In this document: piece after piece, positions 37,796 through 46,221 of the stretch
How positions within the stretch are numbered: the first letter of the stretch is position 1
Layout: every line of letters starts with the position of its first letter
Assembly: GCA_030407315.1 (NCBI GenBank)
Contig: JALQPE010000172.1
Location: 124,001 to 188,000, forward strand
Direction: 5' to 3'
Source: Asparagopsis taxiformis
Lineage: Eukaryota; Rhodophyta; Florideophyceae; Bonnemaisoniales; Bonnemaisoniaceae
Length of the DNA: 64,000 nt
Notes under the pieces: generated by a model
Database searches by the model: none
Seen by the model: only the letters and a program-made list of their open reading frames with translations
Told to the model about the DNA's origin: nothing
Translations under genes and position numbers: made by a program

Positions 37796-40700
37796 ATGAC
37801 TCATGCAGAAGTCGCTCTACCACTTTTCTCGACCGAAATCGACCAATCTCCCGAGCAATCCCCCCGCACTTCCTCCATCCCGCAATGGCTTATCAGACAC
37901 TCCCCAGAGTGGCTCGCGAGCTACATCAACTCTTCAGATGCGCCCGGAGACAGTGCTGCCCTTCGCGAGCGTCTGGTTCCACTCGGCGTATGTACCTTTG
38001 ATGATGGCACCGTTCGCCATGGCAAATGGACTCGCAACTTGCCTCCAGATCAAATGGGTGTTCAAGGTGCTCGTGAAGGCAATGCTGTTTGCAATCAAAA
38101 GTACAATTTGCTTTCATTCATTCCACTTGTCTTGTATGAACAGTTTAGAATGTTTTATAATCTCTTCTTCTTGCTTGTCGCCTGCTCCCAATTCATTCCC
38201 GCTCTCAGAGTGGGCTTCTTCTGGACCTACTTTGGCCCCCTCGTCTTCGTATTAATGGTCTCCATGTCCAAGGAAGCTTTCGATGACTTTGCCCGATACA
38301 AGCGCGACTACAAACTCAATATGTTTGGGTACACTCTCATGCTGCGCGGATCTCTCGAAGACGATACCCATACCGTTCGAGTTGCCTCCAAGGATATCCG
38401 CGTCGGCGACGTATTAGTTCTAGAGACCAATGAACGTGTACCTGCAGATTGCGTGTTGCTTCGCACCGTATCCACAGAAAGTCAATCTAGCGACGATTTG
38501 GGGAAGAGCAAGCACAAAGGGGGGCAGGGTGATACACTCTTCATTCGAACAGACCAATTGGACGGCGAAACAGACTGGAAGTTGCGACGTCCCGTTGCCG
38601 CCACCCAAAACATGTCCAGAGACGAGCATCTTTTGTATTGCGGCGCCCAAATCGCAGCGGAAGCCCCAAAGCGTGAAATCTACGACTTTGTCGGTACCTT
38701 TAAAGATCCAAACGGTGTGGACGAACCACTTACGCTTGAGAACACGCTTTGGGCAAATACCGTTGTGGCATCTGGGACAGCAATTTGTGTCGTTGTGTAC
38801 AATGGAAACGAAACACGCAGTATGCTCAACACTTCCAGTCCACAGAGCAAAGTTGGAAAACTTGACCATGAGGTAAATCGCATGTCGAAGATGCTCTTCC
38901 TGTTGCTTTTTTCCCTTTCTGCCCTTCTAACTGGTTTGCGCGGCTTCACGGGTCAATGGGTGTTGTACTTTTGCAGATATTTCCTCCTCTTATCTGCCAT
39001 CATTCCCATTTCCATGCGAGTCAATCTGGACATGGCCAAAATTGCGTACACAATGTTTATCGAAGGAGATCATAAGAAAATGCCCGGTTGCACTGTCAGA
39101 AACTCCAATCTTCCCGAAGAGCTCGGCCGCATTGAATACATCCTAACGGATAAAACAGGTACACTGACGCAGAATGAAATGTCATTCAAGAAGCTTCATC
39201 TGGGATCCATGCTTTTCGGCAGAGATTCGCTGGATGACATTTATCATTACCTCCGATCCGCATTTGAACATGAAGCCGGTGCTTTAGTTGGTCCTTCCGA
39301 AATTCATGCTGATGATCAGTCAAAGCCTGATGGATCGGTGATACACCATGAATCTTCAGCAAAGACGCGTTCTCAGAGACAGGTTCAAGAAGCGCTCCTA
39401 GCTATTGCACTTGCACATAATGTGACGCCAGTTGAAGACGCAGGCCAGCGCACACTGCAAGCTGCAAGCCCTGATGAAGTTGCACTCGTACGATTTGCAG
39501 AGTCTGTGGGTGTAACACTCAAAGAGCGAACGATTAAAAATATCGTCCTTCGAATATGCGGAGACGTTGAACTCACCTATGACATCCTCGCAGAATTTCC
39601 GTTCACCTCGGAAGCAAAGCGTATGGGAGTCATTGTGCAGAACAAGTTGACCGGCAAAATAACTTTGTACGTTAAAGGCGCAGACACAATCATGGCGAAA
39701 AAGGTTCGGTACAATGATTGGTTGGATGAGGAATGCGGGAATTTGGCTCGCGAAGGGCTTCGGACACTTGTTTTCGCAAAGAGAGAGCTCAGCAATGAAG
39801 AATTTTCTCATTTCGCAAACAGATGGCATGCGGCGAGAACATCACAACTCACTCGGAAAGAAGCCATGGCAGCCGTGCAAGGGGAAGTGGAGCAAGATAT
39901 GGATCTTCTGGCATTAACCGGTGTGGAAGACAAACTGCAACCAAATGTGCGAGAAGCGCTTGAGAAATTGCGCCACGCTGGGATTCGAATATGGATGTTG
40001 ACCGGGGACAAAGTAGAAACGGCTACATGTATCGCAGTGTCATCAAGACTGGTCGAGCGCTCACAGGGAATCTTCACCATAATCGGCTTGAAGAGTCGAA
40101 ATGAAGCGAGTCGAGCTTTGTCAAGATTGCGCCAACAGGCGACATCGGATGTTCTAGTGGTAGATGGAACATCGTTGCAAATACTTTTGGACATGTTCCC
40201 AGAGGAGTTTATCGAGCTTGCAGCACTATCACCAGCGGCAGTCGCGTGTCGATGCTCGCCGACACAGAAAGCGGCTGTTGTGAAGCTGTTGCAGGAACAG
40301 CTCGGGAAACGAGTTGCGGCGATCGGAGACGGCGGGAATGATGTCGGAATGATTCAGCAGGCGCATGCGGGGATTGGAATCCCAGGAAAAGAGGGGATGC
40401 AAGCTTCGCTCGCAGCTGACTTTAGCATCACGAGCTTCTCGCACCTGACAAGATTACTGCTTTGGCACGGGCGAAATGCGTACAGAAGATCGGCCCGACT
40501 GGCACAATTTGTAATCCATAGAGGGTTGATCATCTCCATTATCCAAACGGTCTACTGCGCGCTGTTCTTCTACGCGGCGGTGAGCGTGTATTCTGGATGG
40601 ATTTTGGTCGGGTACGCAACAGTGTTTACCATGTTTCCAGTGTTCTCGCTGGTGCTTGACGAAGACGTGAGCGAGCATGCGGCGGATACGTACCCGGAAT

Positions 40701-41128
40701 TGTATCAGGATCTGCAAAAGGGGCGGTCGTTAAATCTGAAAACATTTCTGATCTGGGTGTTTAAATCGATCTATCAGGGCACGATGATCATGGTGTTTTC
40801 AGTGTTTGTGCTGTGGGACGACGAGTACTTTACAACGCTACATCTGTCGGCGATCTCGTTCACATCGCTCATTTTAACCGAACTGCTGATGGTTGCTTTC
40901 GAGGTGCATACATGGCATTGGATGATGATCGCGGCGGAAATGTGCAGTCTGTTTTTCTATATCGCGTCCATTCTGGTGCTGCAGGATACGTTTGACCATA
41001 CACTGATGATGAAATGGGGGTTCCTGGGAAAGGTGATTGCGGTTACGCTTGTGTCCTGCCTGCCGGTCACTATTGGAAAATGGCTCAAGAGGAAATTTGC
41101 ACCTGCTCCCTACTCCAAGCTTGCGTAG
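37796..41128 (+). CDS. P4-type ATPase, ATP9/Neo1 class
   Basis: A protein of 1110 residues from the ATG at 37796 (37742 also possible). The class is set by QLDGETDWKLR in the actuator domain, which is specific to ATP9A/B and Neo1, and by SPDEVALVRFAESVGVTL. Other motifs are KYNLLSFIPLVLYEQFRMFYN before M1, PISMRVNLDMAK in M4, DKTGTLT with phospho-aspartate D452, KGADTIM, LTGDKVETA and the hinge GDGGNDVGMIQQAHAGIG. About six membrane helices close the protein. This class works without a CDC50 subunit and acts at Golgi and endosomes in keeping phosphatidylethanolamine asymmetry (family knowledge). An AATAAA follows the stop by 29 bases. Vps33 is its divergent neighbour. Confidence 0.95.
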   Translation: MTHAEVALPLFSTEIDQSPEQSPRTSSIPQWLIRHSPEWLASYINSSDAPGDSAALRERLVPLGVCTFDDGTVRHGKWTRNLPPDQMGVQGAREGNAVCNQKYNLLSFIPLVLYEQFRMFYNLFFLLVACSQFIPALRVGFFWTYFGPLVFVLMVSMSKEAFDDFARYKRDYKLNMFGYTLMLRGSLEDDTHTVRVASKDIRVGDVLVLETNERVPADCVLLRTVSTESQSSDDLGKSKHKGGQGDTLFIRTDQLDGETDWKLRRPVAATQNMSRDEHLLYCGAQIAAEAPKREIYDFVGTFKDPNGVDEPLTLENTLWANTVVASGTAICVVVYNGNETRSMLNTSSPQSKVGKLDHEVNRMSKMLFLLLFSLSALLTGLRGFTGQWVLYFCRYFLLLSAIIPISMRVNLDMAKIAYTMFIEGDHKKMPGCTVRNSNLPEELGRIEYILTDKTGTLTQNEMSFKKLHLGSMLFGRDSLDDIYHYLRSAFEHEAGALVGPSEIHADDQSKPDGSVIHHESSAKTRSQRQVQEALLAIALAHNVTPVEDAGQRTLQAASPDEVALVRFAESVGVTLKERTIKNIVLRICGDVELTYDILAEFPFTSEAKRMGVIVQNKLTGKITLYVKGADTIMAKKVRYNDWLDEECGNLAREGLRTLVFAKRELSNEEFSHFANRWHAARTSQLTRKEAMAAVQGEVEQDMDLLALTGVEDKLQPNVREALEKLRHAGIRIWMLTGDKVETATCIAVSSRLVERSQGIFTIIGLKSRNEASRALSRLRQQATSDVLVVDGTSLQILLDMFPEEFIELAALSPAAVACRCSPTQKAAVVKLLQEQLGKRVAAIGDGGNDVGMIQQAHAGIGIPGKEGMQASLAADFSITSFSHLTRLLLWHGRNAYRRSARLAQFVIHRGLIISIIQTVYCALFFYAAVSVYSGWILVGYATVFTMFPVFSLVLDEDVSEHAADTYPELYQDLQKGRSLNLKTFLIWVFKSIYQGTMIMVFSVFVLWDDEYFTTLHLSAISFTSLILTELLMVAFEVHTWHWMMIAAEMCSLFFYIASILVLQDTFDHTLMMKWGFLGKVIAVTLVSCLPVTIGKWLKRKFAPAPYSKLA

Positions 41129-41906
41129 GGATGTATATGTATTGTAGAAGTGTTGTAATAAAGACTATTACCGAATGTAACAATGAATTTTTTGTGGCTG
41201 GAATGATGCACCATGACAACAAGGCAGGCGGTGGCACAACAGTCGCACAGCGTATGGTGGTTCATTCATGTGGTCATCGGGATGCGCGTCGCGTTCCAAC
41301 TGCAGGAATGGCTGTAAACGCATGCATGTACAGTGGCATTGTTGCGATGGACCATCAGTTGGAGAAAGCAAGGGCCTCTTCCGGAGTGGTGGATTGCGAA
41401 AGAAGTTGGTTTCAACATCTGAGACCACGCGTGCAGGTCACAGAGTTGAAGTTGATGCATCGCTTTGGCAGTCGGGGAACATGCGCTACTCTACTCTGCA
41501 CTGCTTTGCAGACGCCATCGGCAGGATTGAAATTTGGGCTGCTGGTCGCGAAACTCCGCAGCAGAAGCGCCAGTAGTGGGCCGACGTACAACCTGGCAAC
41601 GAACCCGACGCACAGTATTCGCCCGTATAAATTCAATAAGAAAAACAAGCATGACATACGACGCACAAGATACACTACTGTATTAAATCAACTCATACCA
41701 ACCCCGACGCACCGTGGATATACCACAATTCCGCATACACCTGTACACACAATCAGAGATGCAAAACTCGATCCAAGTGGCACAAATCACCCATTCGCCA
41801 GGCGAGCGATGCGCCCAAACCTTTCCACCGATATGCGCACAAATCGTCTACCAGCACGCCTGCAGGTGTCAACCGACCAACGCGTCCGCATCACCAGGAC
41901 GTTGCG
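41129..41906. other. intergenic region
   Basis: About 780 bases. It holds the polyadenylation signal of the flippase gene at its left end and a possible TATA box at 41626, rather far (about 280 bases) from the next ATG. No RNA gene or supportable frame was seen. Confidence 0.45.
41157..41162 (+). terminator. polyadenylation signal AATAAA
   Basis: AATAAA 29 bases after the flippase stop codon, preceded by a TGTA-rich stretch. Position and context fit a 3' processing signal. Confidence 0.45.
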
Positions 41907-42905
41907 ATGCCTCTCTTCAAAGCGCGATCGAAGAAGCCGTCAGTATCCGAACTACGTGCTGCGCGTCGGCGCATGCAGCACGCCTGCAACCGAGGCGACT
42001 GGACGCTAGCGCAGCGGCTTGTAAAGCAGTACGGGGGACGCGTCGCGTCTGTGCGCGGCATCGGTCGTTTCAACGCGACGCCTCTGCACGCGGCGGCGGC
42101 GGCGGGGAGCGCGCAACTGATGGACGAGTTGTTAGAGCACGGGGCGAACATCGACACGCCTGCAATTCACGGATACACGCCGCTGTACATGGCGATTCGG
42201 CACAAGCAATTTGAAAGCGTCGAGCTGCTACTCGAGTATGGCGCGGACGCGGATTTCGCGTGCTCCGGCTGCACGCCGCTCATCAAGGCGGTCGAAACGG
42301 GCTGTCTGGAGATCGTGGAGCTGCTGTTGGAGCACGAGGCGGATTTGCACGAGGCGAATGGCGCCGGCGACGAGGCGCTGCATGCGGCGGCGCGCGGTGG
42401 GTTTCGCGACATTGCAGAGACGTTGATTGAGCATGGTGCAAACGTGCAGGCGACGGGGTGGAGGGAGAAGACGCCGGCGGAGGTCGCGAATGACGCCGGG
42501 CATGACGAGTTGGTGCAGTTTCTGGAGGAGAAGGAGAGGGAGCAGAAGGCCGATTTGATGAAGCTTGGTAGATGGTGGAGTGGCAGGGAGGAGAGACTTG
42601 GTACTGGGCCGGATAAGTTTCAGAGTTTACCGGGTTGTGTGGAGAATGTCGCGTTGAAGTTGGCCAATTATTGTTGTATTGATTTGTCGCCGTCGGAACA
42701 TCGACGGTTTCATCGGAGAGTGGAGAGGAATGCTAGGAGGCATAATGTTACAGCGATAGCTTTGTTGAGTAATACGTGTCCGATTGATCAGCTGGCGCGC
42801 ATGTTGGTTACCGATTCGAATGGTGTTTGTAGAAATGATGGCCTGTTGTGGAGTACGATCGAGTTTATTCGCACTGCTAGATTTAACGGCGTCTTGCCGC
42901 ACTGA
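41907..42905 (+). CDS. ankyrin-repeat protein, unknown partner
   Basis: A protein of 332 residues. A basic start (KARSKKPSVSELRAARRR) is followed by about four to five ankyrin repeats: 55-87, 88-120, 121-153, 154-186 and a weaker 187-212. Each has the TPLHAA or related motif and the GANI or GADA turn. Residues 213-332 form an unrecognised C-terminal domain with several cysteines (NYCCIDLS, NTCPIDQLARML, NGVCRNDG) and no membrane segment. Ankyrin stacks bind other proteins; the partner cannot be told. Residues 30-50 may be a degenerate cap repeat. ATG at 41907 has the better context. The first half is strongly GC-rich compared with the last third. Confidence 0.82.
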   Translation: MPLFKARSKKPSVSELRAARRRMQHACNRGDWTLAQRLVKQYGGRVASVRGIGRFNATPLHAAAAAGSAQLMDELLEHGANIDTPAIHGYTPLYMAIRHKQFESVELLLEYGADADFACSGCTPLIKAVETGCLEIVELLLEHEADLHEANGAGDEALHAAARGGFRDIAETLIEHGANVQATGWREKTPAEVANDAGHDELVQFLEEKEREQKADLMKLGRWWSGREERLGTGPDKFQSLPGCVENVALKLANYCCIDLSPSEHRRFHRRVERNARRHNVTAIALLSNTCPIDQLARMLVTDSNGVCRNDGLLWSTIEFIRTARFNGVLPH

Positions 42906-43354
42906 GCATGAGAGGCAGTTAGGGTTGCGCTGGTTTGAATGTAAATTTGTGCAAACTTGCTTTTTTGAATTGTACGCTAGTGAATTTCAAGCGCAAGGTA
43001 CAGTACAATTTAATTAAATCCAACTATTACGTCAACGTGCTTCATTTACAAACTTGTTATTATAACACCTCATCCATGCCCCCAGCAATGCGCACTACCG
43101 TCCAGTACCATCCCATAAATCGCCTAAATTAAGAATCTTCAAACAACTGCGATCCCGCGCCCAAATTTTGAAGATTTGAAATGGGCCAATCATTGCCATT
43201 CCTCCCCCGCTCTCCGCCCACCTCTGATCATCAACCACTATTGATACCGATAGCGTCCCAATCACAATACCCAACAAATCCTCCCCTACATACCATTCAA
43301 CTAAACCAACACCGTCCGCCCGTCGATCCAGCGTCCGCAACCCGCGAGCCAACC
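42906..43354. other. intergenic region
   Basis: About 450 bases. The PH-protein frame is open upstream to an ATG at 43181, but the coding there is Ser/Pro-rich and unconserved in look, and ATG 43355 has the stronger context, so this part is read as UTR and promoter. Confidence 0.45.
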
Positions 43355-45316
43355 ATGGACGTTGCAGCCGCGCGCGAAAAGCCGCGTCTCCCTCAGCAAT
43401 GGGCCGCCGAGATGGCCCTCGTCGCCAAATCCGATGCCTCGTCCACCGACGCTCCGCCGCCCGAAACCGTGGGCGGTCGTGCCTTCGACTCTCAACTCGA
43501 CGGGTTTCTCGACAGATTCCAGCGCGAGATCGTCGCCGCCCGCGCCCTCAAAGACCAGCTCGACCGCGCCCCGGAGAAGGACGCCGCCCATGCCGTGCGC
43601 AAAGACGAGTTCAAACGCAAAATGGAGCATATTCGCGCTCTTTTCGCGACCGAAGGTGAGGAGTTTGTGGCTAGTCTTGAGAAACGCAATCCCAAACTCA
43701 CCATGGCCGCCTGTGGACAAAATACACTCGAACTTGCAAAGGGCATCGAGAGATTGGAGACCGCCGTGAAGGAGGAAGAGACCAAACGATTCGAACATGA
43801 TCCCCTGCCACGCGTTGTCACTCTCGCTGATCGCTCGCGCAGGCCTGACGCCAGAACAGATGTTCTTGGAGCTGATTATTCACCCGGGTCTAGAGTTACC
43901 CCGCCGACCATTCAACCTATCGAGTCGGCTTCCACCCCGTTCGGATCGCCCAATGTTGGTCATGCTTTGCAAAATTTAAATTCCGATGAGACGCTGCAGT
44001 TGATGCAGAGCGATATACAGGCATTGAAGTTGGAACTCATGCGCCTTCAACGTGCGAAAACAACTGCAACCTCATTCTCGCCGTCTGGTCCGCTCTCATT
44101 GCCTCCAGCACCCCCGGGAACCATGCCGGACGGCGCTAATACTTTTTCCATGTCGACCGTTAGCCCCGGTGAGAAGGAATCGGCCGCTCTACCAGCGAGC
44201 ATCCTCAACAACAACAATCTAAATATTGTACGCGTCACAGGACGTGCAAACAATTTTGCACCGACCTATGTCAGCCATCTCGAGCAAATGAAGTCTCGCC
44301 TGGAAGCGCTGGAAAAGAAGCCACTCGGGCGACGAGCCAAATCAGCAGCAAGACTCGGTCGCACACAAACAATGGGCTCCATGTACGAAACGCCGCCACC
44401 GCTGGTCGCCGACGAGAACCAAAATCCAAACATCAGCGCTATGGTGACACCGCCTCGCGGCGTGCGTCGCATGAAGCATCGATCAATCAGCACACAATCG
44501 CCTCTGAACCAACATCGTTACACGCCGCCCCGCGAGGAGCTGCAGCAACAGCCGCTGACGCCTGGCTCGTCGCCGTCGCCGACGCGGCCCTCATTCAAGA
44601 AAACGGAGGGCAATGGCACGACACCGGCGCGGCTATTCTTCGACGGACCGGAAGAAATGCTGAGTCGACCGCAATCACACGCGGCGGCACGCGACATCCA
44701 GCGGTACTCATTGAAAGTAGCGCGTCGTTTCGGGCCGACCGAAGTGCCATCCATGCACAACGTTGAGCCACGCGCCAAATCAGCAGTCACGGTATCGCCG
44801 ACGCGGAGACGCGCGCTGCATGGAGAAGGCATGGCAATCGGGCATACATTGAGTGACGTCGGGACGGTGCACGCGCCGCCGTCGACGATCGACACGAATG
44901 GTAGTGGGGGACGCGTCGTCGAGGAAATTGAAGGGGACATGTGGGTGCGGAAAGGCGTGGTTTGGAAGAGGTGGCGGAGAAGATATGCTAGTATTGTGTC
45001 GCATCAGTTCTTTGGACGTGTGATGTGTCTGTTTAGTTACGATTCATCGGGTGGTGTTATCAGTACGCGATCGCAGATTGTTGTGTTGCATGGGTCGCTT
45101 TGTCGGGCCATGAGGGAGAAAGTTGATATTGCTGGGCATCAGCGATTCATGTTTGTGCTGCGAACGACGGCCAAGGAGTACTATTTCGCGGCGGAGAGTG
45201 ATGAGATTCGACGGAATTGGATCAGAGAACTGCGTGAAGCTGCTCGGAAAGACAATGTTCGCATGGCTGTGCCGGGTAAGGGAAGGTCTATGGCTTTCAA
45301 GAGTCGGTTATCGTAG
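43355..45316 (+). CDS. PH-domain protein with N-terminal helical region
   Basis: A protein of 653 residues from ATG 43355 (an upstream in-frame ATG at 43181 would add 58). An N-terminal helical region (about 30-150) contains FLDRFQREIVAARALKDQL and KRKMEHIRALF and may form a coiled coil. A long disordered middle is rich in Pro, Ser and Thr-Pro sites, with a second helix near residue 215 (SDIQALKLELMRLQR). The C-terminus is a pleckstrin-homology domain (about 535-640) that starts GDMWVRKGVVWKRWRRRYA and ends EIRRNWIRELREA with the invariant Trp. The basic KRWRRR suits phosphoinositide binding. Likely a membrane-recruited adaptor; the process is unknown. An AATAAA at 45417 may end the message. 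Confidence 0.78.
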   Translation: MDVAAAREKPRLPQQWAAEMALVAKSDASSTDAPPPETVGGRAFDSQLDGFLDRFQREIVAARALKDQLDRAPEKDAAHAVRKDEFKRKMEHIRALFATEGEEFVASLEKRNPKLTMAACGQNTLELAKGIERLETAVKEEETKRFEHDPLPRVVTLADRSRRPDARTDVLGADYSPGSRVTPPTIQPIESASTPFGSPNVGHALQNLNSDETLQLMQSDIQALKLELMRLQRAKTTATSFSPSGPLSLPPAPPGTMPDGANTFSMSTVSPGEKESAALPASILNNNNLNIVRVTGRANNFAPTYVSHLEQMKSRLEALEKKPLGRRAKSAARLGRTQTMGSMYETPPPLVADENQNPNISAMVTPPRGVRRMKHRSISTQSPLNQHRYTPPREELQQQPLTPGSSPSPTRPSFKKTEGNGTTPARLFFDGPEEMLSRPQSHAAARDIQRYSLKVARRFGPTEVPSMHNVEPRAKSAVTVSPTRRRALHGEGMAIGHTLSDVGTVHAPPSTIDTNGSGGRVVEEIEGDMWVRKGVVWKRWRRRYASIVSHQFFGRVMCLFSYDSSGGVISTRSQIVVLHGSLCRAMREKVDIAGHQRFMFVLRTTAKEYYFAAESDEIRRNWIRELREAARKDNVRMAVPGKGRSMAFKSRLS

Positions 45317-45551
45317 GTTGCGGGCGGGTCTGTTTGTTAGGCTTGAGGTGGAATTGATGATTGTGTTGCTGCCCTGTGTGCTTTTTGTACTTTGCACAAA
45401 CTGTATACCAGGTTTGAATAAATTAAGAGGGCAGGATGAATGCGCAGGGATGTGCAGGAGTTTTGTGATTGTTGTTGCACAACAAGGTGAAGTGAATGGC
45501 TCCGCACGGCATGTGCAGTAAACTTGTACATTGGGGTTGGCTTGCTGCCGG

Positions 45552-45561
45552 TATATATTTT
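45552..45561 (+). promoter_or_regulatory. TATA-like element upstream of tRNA gene
   Basis: TATATATTTT 31-41 bases before the tRNA 5' end. Plant and algal tRNA genes often have such an upstream AT element that aids Pol III initiation. Confidence 0.4.
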
Positions 45562-45592
45562 CAATACTCCTGCCCTCACTATCATCATACGA

Positions 45593-45689
45593 GCCTCCCT
45601 AGCTCAGTCGGTAGAAGCGACAGAGAGCGACAGACTCTTATCCAAGGAATGACATCTGTTGGTCGCGGGTTCGAGCCCCGCGGGAGGTG
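45593..45689 (+). tRNA. tRNA-Lys(CTT) with an intron in the anticodon loop and a second insertion in the D arm
   Basis: The 97-base gene folds as a tRNA once two insertions are removed, leaving 73 bases. Acceptor stem 45593-45599 with 45682-45688 (first pair G-U); D stem GCTC/GAGC; anticodon stem ACAGA/TCTGT; T stem GCGGG/CCCGC with loop TTCGAGC; discriminator G. The anticodon loop CTCTTA is followed by a 13-base intron (45641-45653) at the canonical site after position 37, then A38, so the anticodon is CTT at 45637-45639. A second insertion of 11 bases (45614-45624) lies at the 3' end of the D loop. The A box TAGCTCAGTCGG and B box GGTTCGAGCC are intact. Confidence 0.88.
45614..45624 (+). 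other. 11-base insertion in the tRNA D arm (second intron or tandem duplication)
   Basis: GAAGCGACAGA is followed directly by GAGCGACAGA, the genuine D-stem, position 26 and anticodon-stem strand. The insertion therefore looks like a near copy of the next 10 bases. It could be a short ectopic intron, as in Cyanidiales tRNAs, or a duplication that disables the gene. Confidence 0.6.
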
Positions 45690-45692
45690 AAC

Positions 45693-45697
45693 TTTTT
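45693..45697 (+). terminator. Pol III terminator
   Basis: A T5 run four bases after the tRNA 3' end, suitable for RNA polymerase III termination and in favour of an expressed gene. Confidence 0.6.
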
Positions 45698-46221
45698 GAT
45701 TATTTGTGGTATGAGATGGTTGGGAAACGTTAGGGAATGACGTCAGGACGTCGAAAAAACGGGTGGGTCTAAGAGGGACGGTGAAGACGGTCGTAGGGCT
45801 TTTGAAGGCACTTTGCCTGATGTGCTTACCGTCGGAGCAGTATACAGTGCGGGGCAGAGCGGGGCGGCGTGGCGCGGCACAGCACAGCAGCGCAAAAGCA
45901 CAAAGAAGACGGGGCACGACAGGGCCTCATCCAGATCACGCAAATGACGTAATATTTGAAGCAATTGCCAAGCAACGCCAACTTGCATCAAACAAACACG
46001 CGGGGAACGCAAGCGAGCAAAACGCAACGTCCATACACGTGTGTCGTTCAAACCTCCATCCAATTGGTCAAACAATGTCCTCGATACCACGAGCACAACA
46101 TCAAACTCTATTCCTAATCTAACCACTGCCACACCACCAACACACCGTCCCCCCCACCCCCATTCCCTTTCCTCCATCGCAATGAACCCCCGTCTCGTGC
46201 ACTACAACCCATCCTAGCCCA

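Larger units (their letters stand above)
45317..46221. other. intergenic region around the tRNA gene
   Basis: Apart from the tRNA gene and its flanking elements, the stretch 45700-46221 holds a GC-rich purine-biased segment near 45840-45900 and the promoter of the next gene. No other feature was recognised. Confidence 0.45.

Noticed and set aside
41014..42009. 331-codon plus-strand frame
   Set aside because: It overlaps the end of the flippase and the start of the ankyrin gene in another frame and has no domain-like content; basic low-complexity sequence only.
43181..43354. Upstream start for the PH protein
   Set aside because: In-frame ATG exists, but the added 58 residues are Ser/Pro/Thr-rich and the ATG at 43355 has the better context. 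Kept as an alternative only.
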